A stretch of DNA of 64,000 bases from Limnomonas spitsbergensis (GCA_037349105.1 JAYJMM010000100.1:1768501-1832500), one strand, 5' to 3'; shown: positions 46,101 to 60,600, counted from the first letter of the stretch. The notes: generated by a model from the letters alone, not told the origin. Translations and numbers: made by a program.

Positions 46101-49100
46101 GGGCGAGCGGATGGAAGTGGGGTAGATGTGGGCAGGGTAGGAGGGGATGGAGCTGCAGCCCCCACTGCACATGAAGCTCATTGACTCCTTGTCAAGAATT
46201 TGGTAGCAGGTGAGGGACTGGTCAGGCAGACGGATGAGGGCAGGTGGGTTAGCCGTCCCCTTCCCCTCCCCTGTTTTCTTCCTTGTTCCTATTATATTCA
46301 CTCCTCTCCTCATATTCCACATTCCTGTCTTGTTCTTCCCCCACTTGTCTGCTCCTCATTTCTTTATATAGCCATATGTTCTCCCCTCTTGTTTTCTCTT
46401 TGCTTAGTCTTCCTCTCCCTCCCATCTTGCGCTGTGCGTGCAGGTGCTCAACTACCGCACAATGTACATCATGGCTGACCTGGCAGATGACCAGGTGGGC
46501 TGCTTGTTCACACACTTCTTCACACTCCATGGTGCACATCGTAGCTGACCTGGCAGACGACCAAGCGGGCTGCTGATTTAAGCTTGGTTGCAGCTGATGT
46601 GTAGCTGATGTGTAGCTGAAATGTAGCTGATACACCATGAAACGAAGTGCAACCTGTGCCTATACCCTATACCCTAAACCCTTAACCCTAAACCTCCTCT
46701 TATCCGCTGCCCCTAGTCTTAGTCCTAACCTTGCCTTATCTCTCAGCTCTGGGCCCTGCCCACATAGCCTGGGGCGTCAAGATTATAAACGCTCAACCAT
46801 CGCCACTACACCTGAGCCTAGACTACATACGCCACGACCCTACACCCTAGACCCTCACTGCAAACCCTTCCCCCCACACCTGAACTGGAAACCCAACTCC
46901 TTCAACCCTAGCTGGAAACCTTACATTCCAAGCCCGTATTGGAAACCCTAAACCATCCCTGGTACATTAGGGTCTGGTATATGTGGGGAAGTGGCCGCCG
47001 CAGTCCCTCTGACCCTATACTCTAAACCAGGAACTGTCAACCTTCAATGCTGGTAACCCTCCCAGGGTCTGGCCTATGTGGAGGAGCTGCTTCTGCTATC
47101 CTTCAAAGCAATACCGGACCCTAAACCCTAGACCCGACATCATGAATCCTCTCAGGGTCTGGCCTATGTGGAGGAGCTGCTTCTGCTATCCTTCAAAGCA
47201 ATACCGGACCCTAAACCCTAGACCCAACATCATGAATCCTTCCAGGGTCTGGCCTATGTGGAGGAGCTGCTTCTGCTATCCTTCAAAGCAATACCGGACC
47301 CTAAACCCTAGACCCAACATCATGAATCCTTCCAGGGTCTGGCCTATGTGGAGGAGCTGCTTCTACTATCCTTCAAAGCAATACCGGACCCTAAACCCTA
47401 CACCCTACACCCGAAATCATGAATCCTCCCAGGGTCTGGCCTATGTGGAGGAGCTGCTTCTGCTATCCTTCAAAGCAATACCGGACCCTTAACCCTACAC
47501 CCTACACCCGAAATCATGAATCCTCTCAGGGTCTGGCCTATGTGGAGGAGCGGCCGTTGCTGTCTATCAAAGCAATACCGGACCCTAAACCCTACACCCT
47601 ACACCCAAAATCATGAATCCTCCCAGGGTCTGGCCTATGTGGAGGAGCTGCTTCTGCTATCCTTCAAAGCAATACCGGACCCTAAACCCTACACCCTACA
47701 CCCGAAATCATGAATCCTCCCAGGGTCTGGCCTATGTGGAGGAGCTGCTTCTGCTATCCTTCAAAGCAATACCGGACCCTTAACCCTACACCCTACACCC
47801 AAAATCATGAATCCTCCCAGGGTCTGGCCTATGTGGAGGAGCGGCCGCTGCTGTCTATCAAAGCAATACCGGACCCTAAACCCTACACCCTACACCCAAA
47901 ATCATGAATCCTCCCAGGGTCTGGCCTATGTGGAGGAGCTGCTTCTGCTATCCTTCAAAGCAATACCGGACCCTTAACCCTACACCCTACACCCGAAATC
48001 ATGAATCCTCTCAGGGTCTGGCCTATGTGGAGGAGCGGCCGTTGCTGTCTATCAAAGCAATACCGGACCCTAAACCCTACACCCTACACCCAAAATCATG
48101 AATCCTCCCAGGGTCTGGCCTATGTGGAGGAGCTGCTTCTGCTATCCTTCAAAGCAATACCGGACCCTAAACCCTACACCCTACACCCGAAATCATGAAT
48201 CCTCCCAGGGTCTGGCCTATGTGGAGGAGCTGCTTCTGCTATCCTTCAAAGCAATACCGGACCCTTAACCCTACACCCTACACCCAAAATCATGAATCCT
48301 CCCAGGGTCTGGCCTATGTGGAGGAGCGGCCGCTGCTGTCTATCAAAGCAATACCGGACCCTAAACCCTACACCCTACACCCAAAATCATGAATCCTCCC
48401 AGGGTCTGGCCTATGTGGAGGAGCGGCCGCTGCTGTCTATCAAAGCAATACCGGACCCTAAACCCTACACCCTACACCCAAAATCATGAATCCTCCCAGG
48501 GTCTGGCCTATGTGGAGGAGCGGCCGCTGCTGTCTATCAAAGCTTTCCCGGACGGCTCGTTTGACATGAAGCCGGGCTTCAGCAAGATGGGCCTCAAGTA
48601 CCGCTTTGAGGACAGTGCAGGTGAGCTGGGGTGGATTGGCCATCAGAAATCAAATCTAAGTTAAAATAGTGGTAAATGAATTCAGCATGGCTTGGCTTGA
48701 CTGAGCTTGGCTTGGCTGTGCTTGACTTGGCCTCAAGGACTGCTTTGAGGACAGTGCGCGTGAGCTGGAATGGCTTCGCTTGATTTGGCTGAGCTTGAAT
48801 TTGCTTCAGTTTTTGTTGAATTACAGTGCAGGTGTGTTGGGCAGTACTTGGGCTGGGGTGGGTAGAGCAGGATAGCCTGGTGTGTAATGGGATGGGGGAG
48901 AGAGGGGTGAGCTGGGTCGGGCTGGCTTGGCCTCAAGTACCTGGTTTTGGAAAGCACAGGTGGGTTGGGGTGGGTTGGCTTCACTGGGCAGAGCTTAGCT
49001 AGGCTTGGCTTGGCCTCAAGCTCCACTTTCAGGATAAGTCTCACTCCCGGTGATCCGGGGTGTAATTGGGTGGGGTGGCATTGGGTGGGGTGTAATTGGG

Positions 49101-51652
49101 TGGGTGTAATTGGGCGGAGTGGCATTGGGTGGGGTGGCATTGGGTGGGGTGTAATTGGGTGTAATTGGGTGGGTGGCATTGGGTGGGGTGTAATTGGGTG
49201 GGGTGTAATTGGGTGGGGTGTAATTGGGTGGGGTGTAATTGGGTGAGGTGTAATTGGGTGGGTGTAATTGGGTGGGGTGTAATTGGGTGAGGTGTAATTG
49301 GGTGGGGTGTTATTGGGTGGGGTGTAATTGGGTGGGGTGTAATTGGGTGGGGTGTAATTGGGTGGGTGGCATTGGGTGGGGTGTAATTGGGTGGGGTGGC
49401 ATTGGGTGGGGTGGCATTGGGTGGGTGGCATTGGGTGGGGTGGCATTGGGTGGGGTGGCATTGGGTGGGGTGGCATTGGGTGGGGTGGTATCAAGCACTG
49501 TTTCGAGGATAGTGTTGCAGTGTGGGTGGGATGGGCTTAGGATGAGCCGATGCTGTGATAGCAAGGCATGAAGTGTTGCTTTCACTCTCACTGCTTGTGT
49601 GTGTGGTTGCTCAAATCAGAACCTACCGATACCGACACCTGGAAAGCAATTGTAAGTTGCCTGAATGAAGGAAAGGAACCCTTGACAAAGCTTGGGAACA
49701 TTTGAACGCAGATGCAGATTTGGCATGCACAGTTGGTATGCACAGATGCCCAGCTGGTATGCACGAGCACAGCAGGGAGAACGCACATATCCTCCGGCAA
49801 GGCGGCACGTGTGCGTCGCGCACATCAAACCGACTGTTTCACTAACAAAGCTTGGATTTTTTTTGAAAACAGACAAAGAGATGGTAGTCGCAAGCACGGC
49901 ATGGAAAGTGCAAATTTCTCCCAGCAAGCTTCTGTAACACTCATGAAAACCAAGGTCTCAACAACCTTGAAAGCATTTGGACATTGATATGCAGGCGGTA
50001 TTTGCGAAGACTGCAATACCTTCCTCATATTCTGGTCGATACACTTATCCTTAGGCAAGCACCACAGCGAAGTGGAAAGGTTTTCAACCAGAACCTAGGA
50101 GCATTTGAACCTGGCTGTGCAGGCGGGATTTACGAGTACAGCGTGGAGAACGCTAGCATTACAGTGGAGCCCAAGCTGGAGAAGAGGACCGCAAAGTAGG
50201 GAGGGGGGGGAAGAGAGGGAGGAGGAGAAGAGGGGTGAGGGGGAAGGAGGGGAGGAGGGGTGAGGGGGAAGAGGGGGAAGAGAGGGAAGGAGGAGAAGAG
50301 GGAAGGAGGGGAAGGAGGGGAAGAGGGGGAGGAGGGGGAGGAGGGAGAGGGGGAAGGAGGGAAAGGGAATGTCTGGGGGCAGTGGGAAAGCAGAAAAGTC
50401 TGAAGTTGGAGCCCAAGCTGGGGAGGAGGATGCGGGGGAAGGAGGGGAAGGGAATGTATTTTTGGGGGCAGTGTAAGGGACACTGACCAGACTGGAAAGC
50501 CCTTTCTTGATGATGTATGTGAATCATGTGAGTGACCACCACTGATTATTTCACCGCGCTTCAGCTACAATTCAGCTACATCACGGCCTACGGCACGTGG
50601 GGTCTGGTGCAGGAAGCCCTACTGCTTCGGCCACCGGCCGTAGGCTGGTCAAGGTTGGGTCAAGGTGCTCTGGCACGTATTGAAATAAACACTGGCGACC
50701 ACCTCCATAACCCACTGCACACCTGACACACCCTCAACATGTCCACGCCTTCCTCACCGGTTCACACATCCCACCTTCTCACACCTCGCCACACTTATCA
50801 ATCGCAGGTTGCAGAAGGCGGTGGCCAAGCGTGCCGAGGAGGTCCGACGGCACAACCTCCGCCTCGAATTTCAGGCACCACCTGGTGAGGACCCTGTGCA
50901 TGGCACAGGGAATCGGCCACAATCACCCGAGCTTGAGCTACAACTCAGCTACAACCCAGCTACAATTTTTGAAGTGTCCGCCATCACCCAGTGAGCTCCC
51001 CTGTTTGTTGCACGGTGATTCGGCTACAATCATAGGTACAATTCAGCTACAATTCAGCCCAAGGTTTTAGAAGCGGTTTAGAAAGCGATGAAGGGGGCGG
51101 TAAAGAAGTGGTTAAGGGTTAAGGCTGATGTTCAGCCGCTGCTCGCTGTATTTTGTTTCCAGGTACGCTTCAGCTACAATTCTGCTACTCCATATCTGCC
51201 CCTCATGTCCCCCCCCCCCCCTCCCTTGCCCTGTAGCCAATCCATTATCCCTCAAACACGTCTTCTTCTTCTGCTACTGCTGCTGATGGATGATCCCCGG
51301 GATGGTGACAAACCCACACTGCTGCTACTGCTGCTGCCCCTCCCCCCTCTCCCCCCCTGCCTTGTAGCCAATCCTGACTGCTTCCACCTGCTGTTGCTGC
51401 TGCTGCTGCTCCCCCCACTTGTAACCTATCTCTTGACACTAAACACACACACACACACACACTGCTGCTGCCCCTCCCCCCCCCCTGTCTTGCGGCCAAT
51501 CCTTGCATTTCCCCCCTAATCTTTAACCCTATTCATCACTTTCCAATGCCCCCCCCCTGCCTTGCAGCCAATCCTGACAGCTTCCGCCTGCTGCTGCTCC
51601 CTCCCCTCACTTGCAACCAGTCTCTTAACCCTTAAACACACACACTTCTTCT

Positions 51653-51687
<35 letters not shown>

Positions 51688-54600
51688 CCCCCCACCCACC
51701 TTGCAGCCAACCCCTGTTTTTTCTCTCTAATCCTTAACCCTATTCGTCACTTTCCAATGCCCCCCACACGCACTTGCAGCCAATCCCGACAGCTTCCGCC
51801 TGCTGCCGTTGCTGCTGCTGCTGCTGCCGCCCTCCCCACCACCTTGCAGCCAATCCCTGAATCCAAAACTGCATACTTCTGCATGGTGAGCAGGTGATGT
51901 AAACACTCACCCACACTTCTTCTGCTGCTGCCCCTTGCCTTGCAGCCAATCCCGACAGCTTCCGCCTGCTGCTGCTGCTTCCCCCCTCACCCACCTTGCA
52001 GCCAATCCCTAAATCCTACACTGCACACTTCTGTATGGTCATGGCAGCACACCCACACTTCTTCTGCTGCTGCCCCTTGCCTTGCAGCCAATCCCGACAG
52101 CTTCCGCCTGCTGCTGCTGGGTGAGATCCTTTCGGCGGCTGATTTTGACGAGGACCAGCTGTACATCGAGTACATGGTGCGCTTTGACCCGCAGCACTGG
52201 GAGCTGCAGACAGCGTGGGAGCAGTGGGAGCCTGGCATGCTGAGGGTGAGTGTGGAGGGGAAGGGGGGGGGGGCAAAAAGGAGCAGCCGGGTATGCTGAG
52301 GGTGAGAGTGGAGAGGAAGGGGAGGGGCAAAAAGGAGCAGCCGGGCATGCTGAGGGTGAGAATGGAGTTGAAGGGGGGGGGGGGCAACAAGGAGCAGCCG
52401 GGCATGCTGAGGGTGAGAACATGGGAGGGGGGAAGCGGGGATGATGTGTTCAGTGAGAAGGAATAAAAAGTGGGCAGGCTGTATGCTTGATCCGTACAGT
52501 TGGACTGCTGCGTGACACCTTTGTGTGCGTGTGTGTGTGTGTGTGCGTGCGTGCATGCGTGCCTGCGTGCGTGTTCGTGCGTGTTCGTGCGTGTTCGTGC
52601 GTGTTCGTGTGTGCGTGTTCGTGCGTGCGTGTTCGTGCGTGCGTGTTCGTGCGTGCGTGTGCGTGTTCGTGTGCGTGTGTGTGTTCGTGTGTGTGCGTGC
52701 GTGTGTGTGTGTGTGTGTGCGTGTGTGTGTGTGTGTCCATGCACATACGCTCTCATAACCGTGTCTGCTGTATCATCTCAATTTCACATGTTATGGTGTT
52801 CCATCGGTTTGCCGCATGTCTCCTTGCTGCGGGTTCAAGGTTATGTTTTGACCCAAGTCGCTGGTTCCCCCCGGCTCGCACTGTCTGGCCCCTAGGTAAA
52901 AGGCGTTGGATGGTTGCGTCTTCGTATTTACAGCACTCTGCCAGGTGGCCATGTTGTCTTCTGTCCACAGAACAATTCCAGGGCGTGACCCACTTCAACC
53001 GTATCGTTAGGACCCAAGGAAGGACCTGCCCTTTCTCACATGTCCACACCCCTGTTCAGAACTCCCAGATGACTGGACGCCAACATGCCCTTTCACACAT
53101 GTCCACACCCCTGTTCAGAACTCCCAGATGACTGGACGCCAACATGCCTCTTCAAACATGTTCAAACCCCTGCTCAGAACTCCTGAAGGACTTGGGGACC
53201 AACCTGCCCCTTCACACATGTTCACACCCCTGTTCAGAACCCCCAGATGACTTGAGGCCAACCTGTCCCTTCACACATGTCCACACAACGTTTTTCAGGG
53301 CGTGACCCACATCAGCCGCACGATCAAGTACCCGGAGGACTCCGGCAGCGACCTGCCCGAGCGATGGGTGGCGCACTTTGCCCACCCGCTGGAGCTGGAG
53401 CTGCTTAGCCGGGGCGAGGTGCCGGTGAACCAGTTCCCGACGCTGCTGATGCAGGAAAGCGGGGTTGGGTTTGGGGCATTTTTGCACCAAACCCTGATTG
53501 TACTGATCCAGGGCGAGGAGCCAGTCAACTAGATCCCGAAGTTACTGATGCAGGACAGCGGGGTTGGGGTTTAGGCTCATCAATTCCGAAACCTGATCAT
53601 GGGCTTTGGGGTTCATGTATGAAGAAACACTTAAACCTGATCATGCAGGAAAGCAGGGTTGCTGCGAGGTTCAGGGTTCAGGCGCTTATATGGCTGAAAC
53701 CTGATCATGCACGACATACCTTTCGCTGAGCAGCCCCTGTGTGGATGCAAAGCAAAAGGGTGGCGGATGCTGCCGGGTTGAGGTTAAATGCCTCGGACAC
53801 CAAGACCCTGCTCATCGTTCACACTGAAACAGGGTATGTGTGGAAAATTGGGTTTTGGGGGGTCACCCTTCAGGGTTCGACCTTGGTGTGACAACATGTT
53901 AGTGGATGGACACCCTCGGCCACCTGACACTGCATATGTTTGCAATTCATTGTTTCACACTTCATTGTCTCACACACCACACTTTGCCATCTCACACATC
54001 ACTCTGTAGGTGTGCTCCTTTGACCGCTACAACCGCCACACGTGTCAGGGGTACGGCTGGCTGGGCCTGCCGTCTGGCGGCAAAGAAGCGCCGCCCTCCG
54101 CGCTGCACTATGTCCACACTTGGAAGCCGCAAGGTGTGACCGGAAAGATGGATGCTGAGTCACACTTGTGTGCCATGCCTGCACCCCCTGCATCAGAGTC
54201 CCGCACACCCTGGTCACACCTTTTTGGATCCATACTGTCCCCACTGACGCCAACACCCATGCCAAGGCGCCAGCACCCACGCCATGCTAGGCACTGAACA
54301 TCAGGCACTTCACTTGGACAGCACACCGTAGGCAGTACATTGTAAGCTGTACACCATTGGCATTACACAGTACCCCCCCACACACACATTCTCACCATAT
54401 CCTCCGCACACACACACCCACACATCCCTCCCCTCTTCCTTCATACGCACCCTGCGCCTATCGTAGGCACCACCCGCAATAAAGTGCAGTAGTTCTTCTT
54501 GAGTAGTACGCAGTGCCTCCCACCCCCCCTACATCCTCACCATATCCTCCATACACACCCTGTGCCTCCTCCTTACTCCCCCCCGTGCCTATCGCAGGCA

Positions 54601-57600
54601 CCACCCGCGATAAAGTGCAGTAGTTCTTCATGAGTAGTACGCAGTGCCTCCCACCCCCCCTACATCCTCACCATATCCTCCATACACACCCTGTGCCTCC
54701 TCCTTACTCCCCCCCGTGCCTATCGCAGGCACCACCTGCGACAAAGTGCAGTAGTTCTTCATGAGTAGTACGCAGTGCCTCCCACCCCCCCTACATCCTC
54801 ACCATATCCTCCATACACACCCTGTGCCTCCTCCTTACTCCCCCCCGTGCCTATCGCAGGCACCACCCGCAATAAAGTGCAGTAGTTCTTCATGAGTAGT
54901 ACGCAGTGCCTCCCACCCCCCCTACATCCTCACCATATCCTCCATACACACCCTGTGCCTCCTCCTTACTCCCCCACGTGCCTATCGCAGGCACCACCCG
55001 CGACAAAGTGCAGTAGTTCTTCATGAGTAGTACGCAGTGCCTCCCACCCCCCCTACATCCTCACCATATCCTCCATACACACCCTGTGCCTCCTCATTAC
55101 TCCCCCACGTGCCTATCGCAGGCACCACCCGCAATAAAGTGCAGGAGTTCTTCATGAGTAGTACGCAGTGCCTCCCACCCCCCCTACATCCTCACCATAT
55201 CCTCCATACACACCCTGTGCCTCCTCCTTACTCCCCCCCGTGCCTATCGCAGGCACCACCCGCAATAAAGTGCAGGAGTTCTTCATGAGTAGTACGCAGT
55301 GCCTCCCACCCCCCCTACATCCTCACCATATCCTCCATACACACCCTGTGCCTCCTCCTTACTCCCCCACGTGCCTATCGCAGGCACCACCCGCGACAAA
55401 GTGCAGTAGTTCTTCATGAGTAGTACGCAGTGCCTCCCACCCCCCCTACATCCTCACCATATCCTCCATACACACCCTGTGCCTCCTCCTTACTCCCCCC
55501 CGTGCCTATCGCAGGCACCACCCGCAATAAAGTGCAGGAGTTCTTCATGAGTAGTACGCAGTGCCTCCCACCCCCCCTACATCCTCACCATATCCTCCAT
55601 ACACACCCTGTGCCTCCTCCTTACTCCCCCCCGTGCCTATCGCAGGCACCACCCGCGACAAAGTGCAGGAGTTCTTCATGAGTAGTACGCAGTGCCTCCC
55701 ACCCCCCCTACATCCTCACCATATCCTCCATACACACCCTGTGCCTCCTCATTACTCCCCCACGTGCCTATCGCAGGCACCACCCGCGACAAAGTGCAGT
55801 AGTTCTTCATGAGTAGTACGCAGTGCCTCCCACCCCCCCTACATCCTCACCATATCCTCCATACACACCCTGTGCCTCCTCCTTACTCCCCCACGTGCCT
55901 ATCGCAGGCACCACCCGCAATAAAGTGCAGTAGTTCTTCATGAGTAGTACGCAGTGCCTCCCACCCCCCCTACATCCTCACCATATCCTCCATACACACC
56001 CTGTGCCTCCTCCTTACTCCCCCCCGTGCCTATCGCAGGCACCACCCGCGACAAAGTGCAGTAGTTCTTCATGAGTAGTACGCAGTGCCTCCCACCCCCC
56101 CTACATCCTCACCATATCCTCCATACACACCCTGTGCCTCCTCATTACTCCCCCACGTGCCTATCGCAGGTACCACCCGCAATAAAGTGCAGTAGTTCTT
56201 CATGAGTAGTACGCAGTGCCTCCCACCCCCCCTACATCCTCACCATATCCTCCATACACACCCTGTGCCTCCTCCTTACTCCCCCCCGTGCCTATCGCAG
56301 GCACCACCCGCGACAAAGTGCAGTAGTTCTTCATGAGTAGTACGCAGTGCCTCCCACCCCCCCTACATCCTCACCATATCCTCCATACACACCCTGTGCC
56401 TCCTCCTTACTCCCCCACGTGCCTATCGCAGGCACCACCCGCGACAAAGTGCAGTAGTTCTTCATGAGTAGTACGCAGTGCCTCCCACCCCCCCTACATC
56501 CTCACCATATCCTCCATACACACCCTGTGCCTCCTCATTACTCCCCCACGTGCCTATCGCAGGCACCACCCGCAATAAAGTGCAGGAGTTCTTCATGAGT
56601 AGTACGCAGTGCCTCCCACCCCCCCTACATCCTCACCATATCCTCCATACACACCCTGTGCCTCCTCCTTACTCCCCCCCGTGCCTATCGCAGGCACCAC
56701 CCGCGACAAAGTGCAGGAGTTCTTCATGAGTAGTACGCAGTGCCTCCCACCCCCCCTACATCCTCACCATATCCTCCATACACACCCTGTGCCTCCTCAT
56801 TACTCCCCCACGTGCCTATCGCAGGCACCACCCGCGACATAGTGCAGTAGTTCTTCATGAGTAGTACGCAGTGCCTCCCACCCCCCCTACATCCTCACCA
56901 TATCCTCCATACACACCCTGTGCCTCCTCCTTACTCCCCCACGTGCCTATCGCAGGCACCACCCGCAATAAAGTGCAGGAGTTCTTCATGAGTAGTACGC
57001 AGTGCCTCCCACCCCCCCTACATCCTCACCATATCCTCCATACACACCCTGTGCCTCCTCCTTACTCCCCCCCGTGCCTATCGCAGGCACCACCCGCGAC
57101 AAAGTGCAGTAGTTCTTCATGAGTAGTACGCAGTGCCTCCCACCCCCCCTACATCCTCACCATATCCTCCATACACACCCTGTGCCTCCTCCTTACTCCC
57201 CCACGTGCCTATCGCAGGCACCACCCGCGATAAAGTGCAGGAGTTCTTCATGAGTAGTACGCAGTGCCTCCCACCCCCCCTACATCCTCACCATATCCTC
57301 CATACACACCCTGTGCCTCCTCCTTACTCCCCCACGTGCCTATCGCAGGCACCACCCGCAATAAAGTGCAGTAGTTCTTCATGAGTAGTACGCAGTGCCT
57401 CCCACCCCCCCTACATCCTCACCATATCCTCCATACACACCCTGTGCCTCCTCCTTACTCCCCCCCGTGCCTATCGCAGGCACCACCCGCGACAAAGTGC
57501 AGGAGTTCTTCATGAGTAGTACGCAGTGCCTCCCACCCCCCCTACATCCTCACCATATCCTCCATACACACCCTGTGCCTCCTCATTACTCCCCCACGTG

Positions 57601-60600
57601 CCTATCGCAGGCACCACCCGCGACAAAGTGCAGGAGTTCTTCATGAGTAGTACGCAGTGCCTCCCACCCCCCCTACATCCTCACCATATCCTCCATACAC
57701 ACCCTGTGCCTCCTCATTACTCCCCCACGTGCCTATCGCAGGCACCACCCGCAATAAAGTGCAGGAGTTCTTCATGAGTAGTACGCAGTGCCTCCCACCC
57801 CCCCTACATCCTCACCATATCCTCCATACACACCCTGTGCCTCCTCCTTACTCCCCCCCGTGCCTATCGCAGGCACCACCCGCAATAAAGGTCAGTAGTT
57901 CTTCATGAGTAGTACGCAGTGCCTCCCACCCCCCCTACATCCTCACCATATCCTCCATACACACCCTGTGCCTCCTCATTACTCCCCCACGTGCCTATCG
58001 CAGGCACCACCCGCAATAAAGTGCAGTAGTTCTTCATGAGTAGTACGCAGTGCCTCCCACCCCCCCTACATCCTCACCATATCCTCCATACACACCCTGT
58101 GCCTCCTCATTACTCCCCCACGTGCCTATCGCAGGCACCACCCGCAATAAAGTGCAGGAGTTCTTCATGAGTAGTACGCAGTGCCTCCCACCCCCCCTAC
58201 ATCCTCACCATATCCTCCATACACACCCTGTGCCTCCTCCTTACTCCCCCCCGTGCCTATCGCAGGCACCACCCGCGACAAAGTGCAGGAGTTCTTCATG
58301 AGTAGTACGCAGTGCCTCCCACCCCCCCTACATCCTCACCATATCCTCCATACACACCCTGTGCCTCCTCATTACTCCCCCACGTGCCTATCGCAGGCAC
58401 CACCCGCAATAAAGTGCAGGAGTTCTTCATGAGTAGTACGCAGTGCCTCCCACCCCCCCTACATCCTCACCATATCCTCCATACACACCCTGTGCCTCCT
58501 CCTTACTCCCCCCCGTGCCTATCGCAGGCACCACCCGCAATAAAGTGCAGTAGTTCTTCATGAGTAGTACGCAGTGCCTCCCACCCCCCCTACATCCTCA
58601 CCATATCCTCCATACACACCCTGTGCCTCCTCATTACTCCCCCACGTGCCTATCGCAGGCACCACCCGCGACAAAGTGCAGTAGTTCTTCATGAGTAGTA
58701 CGCAGTGCCTCCCACCCCCCCTACATCCTCACCATATCCTCCATACACACCCTGTGCCTCCTCATTACTCCCCCACGTGCCTATCGCAGGCACCACCCGC
58801 AATAAAGTGCAGGAGTTCTTCATGAGTAGTACGCAGTGCCTCCCACCCCCCCTACATCCTCACCATATCCTCCATACACACCCTGTGCCTCCTCCTTACT
58901 CCCCCCCGTGCCTATCGCAGGCACCACCCGCGACAAAGTGCAGTAGTTCTTCATGAGTAGTACGCAGTGCCTCCCACCCCCCCTACATCCTCACCATATC
59001 CTCCATACACACCCTGTGCCTCCTCCTTACTCCCCCACGTGCCTATCGCAGGCACCACCCGCGATAAAGTGCAGGAGTTCTTCATGAGTAGTACGCAGTG
59101 CCTCCCACCCCCCCTACATCCTCACCATATCCTCCATACACACCCTGTGCCTCCTCCTTACTCCCCCACGTGCCTATCGCAGGCACCACCCGCAATAAAG
59201 TGCAGTAGTTCTTCATGAGTAGTACGCAGTGCCTCCCACCCCCCCTACATCCTCACCATATCCTCCATACACACCCTGTGCCTCCTCCTTACTCCCCCCC
59301 GTGCCTATCGCAGGCACCACCCGCGACAAAGTGCAGGAGTTCTTCATGAGTAGTACGCAGTGCCTCCCACCCCCCCTACATCCTCACCATATCCTCCATA
59401 CACACCCTGTGCCTCCTCATTACTCCCCCACGTGCCTATCGCAGGCACCACCCGCGACAAAGTGCAGGAGTTCTTCATGAGTAGTACGCAGTGCCTCCCA
59501 CCCCCCCTACATCCTCACCATATCCTCCATACACACCCTGTGCCTCCTCATTACTCCCCCACGTGCCTATCGCAGGCACCACCCGCAATAAAGTGCAGGA
59601 GTTCTTCATGAGTAGTACGCAGTGCCTCCCACCCCCCCTACATCCTCACCATATCCTCCATACACACCCTGTGCCTCCTCCTTACTCCCCCCCGTGCCTA
59701 TCGCAGGCACCACCCGCAATAAAGGTCAGTAGTTCTTCATGAGTAGTACGCAGTGCCTCCCACCCCCCCTACATCCTCACCATATCCTCCATACACACCC
59801 TGTGCCTCCTCATTACTCCCCCACGTGCCTATCGCAGGCACCACCCGCAATAAAGTGCAGTAGTTCTTCATGAGTAGTACGCAGTGCCTCCCACCCCCCC
59901 TACATCCTCACCATATCCTCCATACACACCCTGTGCCTCCTCATTACTCCCCCACGTGCCTATCGCAGGCACCACCCGCAATAAAGTGCAGGAGTTCTTC
60001 ATGAGTAGTACGCAGTGCCTCCCACCCCCCCTACATCCTCACCATATCCTCCATACACACCCTGTGCCTCCTCCTTACTCCCCCCCGTGCCTATCGCAGG
60101 CACCACCCGCGACAAAGTGCAGGAGTTCTTCATGAGTAGTACGCAGTGCCTCCCACCCCCCCTACATCCTCACCATATCCTCCATACACACCCTGTGCCT
60201 CCTCATTACTCCCCCACGTGCCTATCGCAGGCACCACCCGCAATAAAGTGCAGGAGTTCTTCATGAGTAGTACGCAGTGCCTCCCACCCCCCCTACATCC
60301 TCACCATATCCTCCATACACACCCTGTGCCTCCTCCTTACTCCCCCCCGTGCCTATCGCAGGCACCACCCGCAATAAAGTGCAGTAGTTCTTCATGAGTA
60401 GTACGCAGTGCCTCCCACCCCCCCTACATCCTCACCATATCCTCCATACACACCCTGTGCCTCCTCATTACTCCCCCACGTGCCTATCGCAGGCACCACC
60501 CGCGACAAAGTGCAGTAGTTCTTCATGAGTAGTACGCAGTGCCTCCCACCCCCCCTACATCCTCACCATATCCTCCATACACACCCTGTGCCTCCTCATT

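Noticed and set aside
48733..49494. 253-residue Pro/His/Thr-rich ORF (minus)
   Set aside because: Translation of a 15-bp minisatellite in an MKS1 intron.
52016..53131. Cys/Val-rich and His/Thr-rich ORFs on both strands
   Set aside because: They come from the GTGCGT microsatellite; no family similarity.
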